From Tipula vernalis (lineage: Eukaryota; Arthropoda; Insecta; Diptera; Tipulidae): a stretch of 64,000 nt of DNA. The DNA lies in the NCBI GenBank assembly GCA_958295665.1, contig OY282558.1, positions 115,620,838 to 115,684,837 on the forward strand, in the 5' to 3' direction. A model generated the notes under the pieces. The model saw only the letters and a program-made list of their open reading frames with translations, was not told the DNA's origin and ran no database searches. Shown in pieces: positions 58,937 to 64,000 of this stretch. How positions within the stretch are numbered: the first letter of the stretch is position 1; each line of letters begins with the position of its first letter. The position numbers were made by a program, and so were the translations under genes.

Positions 58937-61900
58937 CCTAATGGATCAAACAATCTACTAATATCAGACAATACCGATCTTTTTGTAATTCTGTTACTGT
59001 CATCCAATGGCTGAACCAAAAATGTGAATTCATCACATAAGGGTGACCAGCGTAAGCCCAAAGTTTTAATTGTATCGTTGACATCCAATTCATTGGGATC
59101 TCCTCGATTTTCCATTGGAATATGATTTAATAATTCCTTAGAATTTGAATACCACTTTCTTAATCTCATCCCTGCTGACGAAAACATTTTAATTAATTCG
59201 TAATACATTGAGATACCTTCCTCTAATGTTTGACAACCCGAAAGTAAATCGTCTACATAAAAATCAGTCCTTGAAATATTTGACGCTATTGGGCAATTTA
59301 CTGATTCATCTACAGCTAACTGTTGGATAACACGAGTTGATAAGTAAGGCGCAGATGCCGTTCCATAAGTTACGGTCTGCAACTCGTAAATCCTCAACTC
59401 ATCACTGGAACTCTCTCGCCAATAAATCCTATGAAACCTTGTATGAGATTGCTCCAACTTCACCATCCTGTACATTTTTTCGATATCACTTGAGAAAGCA
59501 ATGGCATGCTTCCTGAATCTCAACACAATTGAAAATAAATCCTCCTGAACTACAGCACCTATCATTAACAAATCGTTCAACGAGTACTGAGACGAAGATT
59601 TCGCCGAAGCATCAAAAACGACTCGACACTTAGTTGTGAAACTAACAGGACGTAATACAGTCAAATGAGGTATAAAATAACCCAGACCATCATCCACTTC
59701 AGTACAAAGCCTCATATACTATACATATGTATATGTCCCATTGACTCATATTCTCTCATGAACTCGATATACTGCATTTTCAATTCCAAATTTTTATTTA
59801 ATCTTCTTTCCAAAACAATAAATCTATGAAAAGCCATATTAGAAGAATTACCCAACAAGCTACTATCCATTTTAAAAGGTAGTTGTACAATAAATGTACC
59901 GTCTATATCTCTTTTGCGAGTGTCACCAAAATGCTGCTCACATGTTAATTCCTTAGCTGTACGAATTTTATATATTCTTATCATTACAGCAGGACTCCAG
60001 ATCCCAAAACTTTTCTAACAAACTATCCAACCCAGTATCCGTTGTTTTCGGTTCTGATGACAAAAAGAAATTCTGGTTGTCTGAACTACTTTCCAGCTTT
60101 CCACCAATTACCCAACCAAAGCTCGTATTACGAGACACTGGGAGCTCCTTTGACAATTCTAAACGACCATCTTTCAAAATTTCCCAAAATTCTTCACTTC
60201 ATAATAATTTATCTACAGGTCCAGGTATATTGAAATCTGGGTCGGCCAATACTAAATTAGATGGAACGGACCATCTGGAAATATTGATTTACTGATAGGG
60301 CAATCCATTGCTGATCTCAGATGCTACCAGGAATCTCAAATTCTTACAGTAATTTTCAACGCGAGAATGAATTGATGCTTCTACTCTATTACAAACATCA
60401 GTTTTTGTACCATTAATACCATATACAGTGTTATTATCCTTTTCGACTTTAATTCCCAATTTTTTAACCAAGTCCGTAGATATAAAATTGTTATGAGAGG
60501 CTGAATCCAAGAGAGCTCTACATTGAATAAACTTCTGATTAGAATCTTTTATTAAAATCATAGCAGTGGTTAAAACGACCTGTTTGTGCACAATTTCTTT
60601 GCACAAATATGTAGAACTATTTTGAGCAGAATCAGCCTTTGTACTATCGACATCTCTATTATTATCAGTACTACTACTAGGGTGTTTTCTATTTGTTTCG
60701 TTTGACGTTTTGTGATTTCGACTATCCATTCTCATATGAAGTAATGTGTGATGTTTATAACCACAAATTTCACATTTTTTTGCTTGACAAGTTCTAACTA
60801 AATGACTGTCGCTCAAACAATTCAAACATCTACCTAAAGATCTTATTTTTCCATACCTTTCCTCAGGACGTAAATTCATAAACTGAACACAATTTTCTAA
60901 AGAATGACTACCACTATACATCGAACAAATCATTTTTGTATTTACTTCATTTGGCCTTGAAACCGACATGAAAGTTTTAGAAGATTTAGACATTTGTCCT
61001 TGACCCACCATATTTTGTTTAGGTCTATTGGAATGACGATTATTTTCCACTACATTCAAAGCCCTACAACGGGATTGCAAAAATTCAGAAAGTTCCTTCC
61101 AAATAGGGAGCCTTTTTTATCAAGTTGGGATTCCCAGGCCTTTCGAACATCATCATCTAACCTACATATAAGTAACAGTATGAACTATCATCATATCCCA
61201 CTGATCAACATTCTGCTTTAGTTTTTGTAATGCATGCAAATTGAGCTCAGTGCGATCAATCAGATTTTGCATATCTATACCAGATGATTTATTGACGTAC
61301 TGTAATTTAAATAACTCACAAATGTGTTTCTCTACCAAAGCATGGGTATCATCGAATCTATCTACCAAAGCCTTCCAGGCGATATCAAAGCCATCATCAG
61401 AAAAATCGATTTTATCAATAATCTCTTTGGCCTTTCCAACAACAAACATATCTAAATACCACATTTTTTGTATCTTTGAATTTATTTGATGATTATCTAT
61501 AGTGATTTTCTCAAAAGAATCACGAAATCTTAACCAGTCATCTAATTTTCCATCAAATACGGGTATTCTAATCTCTGGCAATTTTGCCTTAGAAAAAAGA
61601 CCATCTGCACTGTCACCATTCCCCGAAGCTGCATCATCACCCAAACCTAATTTATCACCTATATTACTCGCTACTTTATTAATACTTAAAATCAGTTCAA
61701 ATTTACCCTTTACATCATAAAATTCACGCTCGAATGATTCGAAATCCGTATTAAATTCCTCCTCATTTTTTTCGAACTCGGAATCTCAACCGATGAACAA
61801 AGCCCAGAATAAATTTCAGAATATTCATTTAACAAAAGCTTTAAATTTTCATATCTAGCACTAACTTTGCTTAAATTTCCTATTTCATCAGGATTTTTTA

Positions 61901-62247
61901 TAAACTTAAATTGCAACGTGAGTTTCTTCTTAACGGTTGCTCTTTTAACTTTCCATGATTCAATTGTTGCCATTTTTTGCCAAATTATATTATTACACAC
62001 AAAAGCTCAATATCTATATATCTCAAAACTAAATACCTTTACTTTTGTTGCCAAAAAATATTGAAATTGATGAATCAAACTACAAAATGATCAAGTATCC
62101 AAAATGCCTATTTTAAATTCCAACTATTGCCATTGTAGTGGACCAAATATGGATGTCTTCTTTTATAGATGAAACTTTTCTTCTCCAAACCAAATCAAAC
62201 AAATTCCACCAGATTTCTACTATAAATATCTGGCTCGAGCTGGACCA

Positions 62248-62429
62248 TGAATTGTCTTCGACATTGACTATGTTTTTTATGGACTGTATTTCCACTAAAA
62301 TCCAATAATCTTGTTTCTTTTAATAAAAATGCTTCTATTTAGCGTAACTATTCAAACAATAATCCTCAATCAACCGTTTATTTCAACACATACTAGATTG
62401 AAATTTTTACATACATAATTTTTAGTACA
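62248..62429 (-). repeat. 5' LTR of the BEL element
   Basis: Direct-repeat partner of 58,756-58,936. It is followed (minus-strand sense) by a TGG-starting possible primer-binding site. Confidence 0.85.
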
Positions 62430-62840
62430 AAGCATTTTAATATTTTCATGCAACACCACTCGACAGCTGTCAGTTTGGACAGGTTCGGAATGAACTTTGC
62501 CAAATAATTGAATAATCCCAGCAATCGCATCACACCATATTTATCGGTCAATTTCTTCATGTTTAATATTGCTTCAATTTGTTTTTTTGCCGGTTTAATT
62601 TTTCCATCCGATAAAATGTGACCCATGACTTAAGCGTGCCCGCTTAAGAACAGTAGCCAAGATTTTATCATGTTCTTTCACATCGGAGGCTGTTATTTCA
62701 ATGTCATCGAAGTATATGAATACGGCAGGTAAATCACTGAAAATCTGAACCATTTTCCTTTGAAAAATTTCCGATGAAACACTCAGGCTAAACGCAAGTC
62801 TCTCAAATTTATAGCTTCCAAACGGCGTCATGAATGTTGT
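62430..62840 (-). mobile_element. Ty3/Gypsy remnant: reverse-transcriptase part
   Basis: Minus strand. TPFGSYKFERLAFSLSVSSE and VFIYFDDIEITA (the FDD catalytic motif) lie at 62,831-62,640. A second frame (62,626-62,430) has GHILSDGKIKPAKKQIEAI and LLGLFNYLAKFIPNLS. Sequence stops at the edge of the BEL LTR. RNase H is missing between this piece and the integrase piece beyond the BEL element. Confidence 0.85.
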
Positions 62841-62954
62841 CAGTTCTTCAGACCCCGATTATAATAAACCCAACCATATTGTCATCATGATTGGAGCTGA
62901 CAAATTCTTCAATATATTACGAGACTACTGTGATAAAACTGTGATACAACACTA

Positions 62955-64000
62955 GTGGCACTAAACACTATGTTTGGATGGATTTTAGGCGGCGATTTAA
63001 AATGTGATGCTACAAATCTCACACAAGCAAATTTCCTGAGCTTCAATTTTCATGTGAATGTGAACAATGATAAAATGCTGCGAACATTTTGGGAATTGGC
63101 TGAAATTCCAAACTGCGAGCCATTCACAGAAATGGAAAGAAAATGCCAAGCTAATTTCAAATCTAATTTCAGGCGCGATAAAGAGGGTAGATGCATCGTT
63201 AAAATCGCATTCAGAGAAACGACATCCAAATTAGGAAACTCCTTTCGTATTGCGGAATGGCGTTTTTACAACTTGGAGCGGAAATTGAACGCCAATCAGA
63301 TACTAACTGCGAGAAAACAAAGAGATGGGGCATATTTATTGACAGCGGAACCTATTTTATCAACGGTGATAAGATTTCGATACCACAAAATCGCTCTAGC
63401 TGCGGATATCGAGAAGATGTATTGACAGGTGATGGTTGCAGAAGAGGATCAAAATTATCTAAGAATCTTATGGCGCGAACAAGACAGTGAAGCATTGATA
63501 CATTTTGAACTCACTACAGTAACATTTGGATTAACCAGCTCAACCTTCCTAGCCATAAGAGCGCTTGAGCGCTGATGATTTTTATATTGATGATCTACTT
63601 ACAGGAGCAGATTCAATTGAAAAGGCCAAACAGCTTAAACGGGAAATTCAAAACGTTTTAGAAAAATCAAAATTCTGCTTAAGAAAGTGGATGTCGAATG
63701 CAAAGGATTTAGTATCAGAAAATTGAAGAAGCTGAAGCAAATACAAGCATTGAGGGATTCAATGGAATTCCACAAAGGATACGTTCTCATTCAATGTCAA
63801 ACTACCTGAACCTTCAGTATTAACTAAAAGAACATTAATTTCCAGTGCATCCAAAGTATTTGATCCATTAGGTTGGGTATCACATTCTACGATAATCGCA
63901 AAAATGTCGTTCCAACCGGTGTGGTTGCGAAAACTAGATTGGGATGATGAATTGTCAGAAGATATCGAGAGGATACGGAACCAATTAAAAGCGGCGATTT
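62955..64000 (+). mobile_element. BEL/Pao retrotransposon pol fragment, runs off the window
   Basis: Plus strand, opposite to the neighbouring BEL copy. FGWILGGDL opens the linker, and a shortened RT N-terminal part follows (RIAEWRFYNLERKLN, then KIALAADIEKMY). After a frame break come LTTVTFGLTSSTF, the catalytic ADDFYIDDLLTGA near 63,570-63,607 and LRKWMSNAKDLVSE. Further breaks precede SSASKVFDPLGWVSH and the post-RT segment, which continues past 64,000. Deletions and frameshifts show it is inactive. Confidence 0.85.

Larger units (their letters stand above)
58756..62429 (-). mobile_element. BEL/Pao retrotransposon with both LTRs, 3' part of pol deleted
   Basis: The LTRs are at 58,756-58,936 and 62,248-62,429 (about 181 bp, nearly identical, TG...CA ends). 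Next to the 5' LTR (62,247 downward on the minus strand) TGGTCCAGCTCGAGCC is a possible tRNA primer site. Gag follows (ATIESWKVKRATVKKKL near 61,970; DUF1759-type PVFDGKLDDWLRFRDSFE near 61,560), then zinc knuckles (CLNCLSDSHLVRTC, CEICGYKHHTLLH), a protease (ALLDSASHNNFIS, with Asp-Ser-Ala), the linker FGWVIGGKL and the reverse transcriptase with FYVDDLLSG (59,715-58,938). RT ends abruptly at FDPLGV against the 3' LTR, so RNase H and integrase are absent. Several frames are broken. It is a non-autonomous, dead copy. Confidence 0.88.

Overview
The window is AT-rich animal nuclear DNA, almost certainly insect and probably dipteran. The evidence is intron-bearing genes with GT-AG splice sites, orthologues of insect single-copy genes (tweek, Arpc1, mtm, Tmem231), a MADF/BESS protein, and LOA/I-like, CR1/jockey-like, Ty3/Gypsy and BEL/Pao retroelements. 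The species cannot be fixed from the sequence. I call the canonical Arpc1 copy from its close match to fly Arpc1, which favours a fly or gnat; that is inference.

Layout. 1-10,000 is gene-poor and holds dead transposable elements: a deleted LOA-like non-LTR copy carrying a nested DNA transposon (2.3-4.4 kb), a Ty3/Gypsy remnant (6.1-7.7 kb) and two non-autonomous DNA elements with target duplications (8.9-10.0 kb). 11,582-34,744 (+) is one giant gene, the BLTP1/KIAA1109/tweek bridge-like lipid-transfer protein. I joined it from 12 exons into an open frame of 5,097 codons including the stop. Its introns hold an antisense CR1-like retroelement, a complete two-exon gene for a secreted acidic proprotein (same strand), an unrelated intronless ORF (opposite strand) and a decayed mariner. 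34,882-35,903 (-) is a two-exon MADF/BESS protein. 36,112-37,585 is a 5'-truncated LOA-like insertion with a 14-bp target duplication and a tail of telomere-like repeats. 39,027-42,230 holds two head-to-head Arpc1 (Arp2/3 subunit) paralogues. Three PEBP genes follow (two - at 42.3-43.7 kb, one + at 51.3 kb), split by a nearly complete but broken LOA-like element at 45.8-50.9 kb. 52.4-54.4 kb (+) is the phosphoinositide phosphatase mtm and 54.7-55.7 kb (-) is Tmem231. From about 56.8 kb to the end the window is transposons again, including a deleted BEL element with both LTRs sitting between two pieces of a Gypsy element.

Functional reading. Tweek (lipid transfer and synaptic PI(4,5)P2), mtm (3-phosphoinositide phosphatase), PEBPs and Arpc1 all touch membrane lipid or actin biology, but nothing in the sequence shows they work as a unit; I read this as ordinary insect gene order. 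The observations I would follow first are the nested secreted proprotein, the nested antisense ORF, the inverted Arpc1 duplication with its mirrored upstream block, the stop-free 66-nt intron in tweek, and the retroelement tail built of CCTAA-type repeats.
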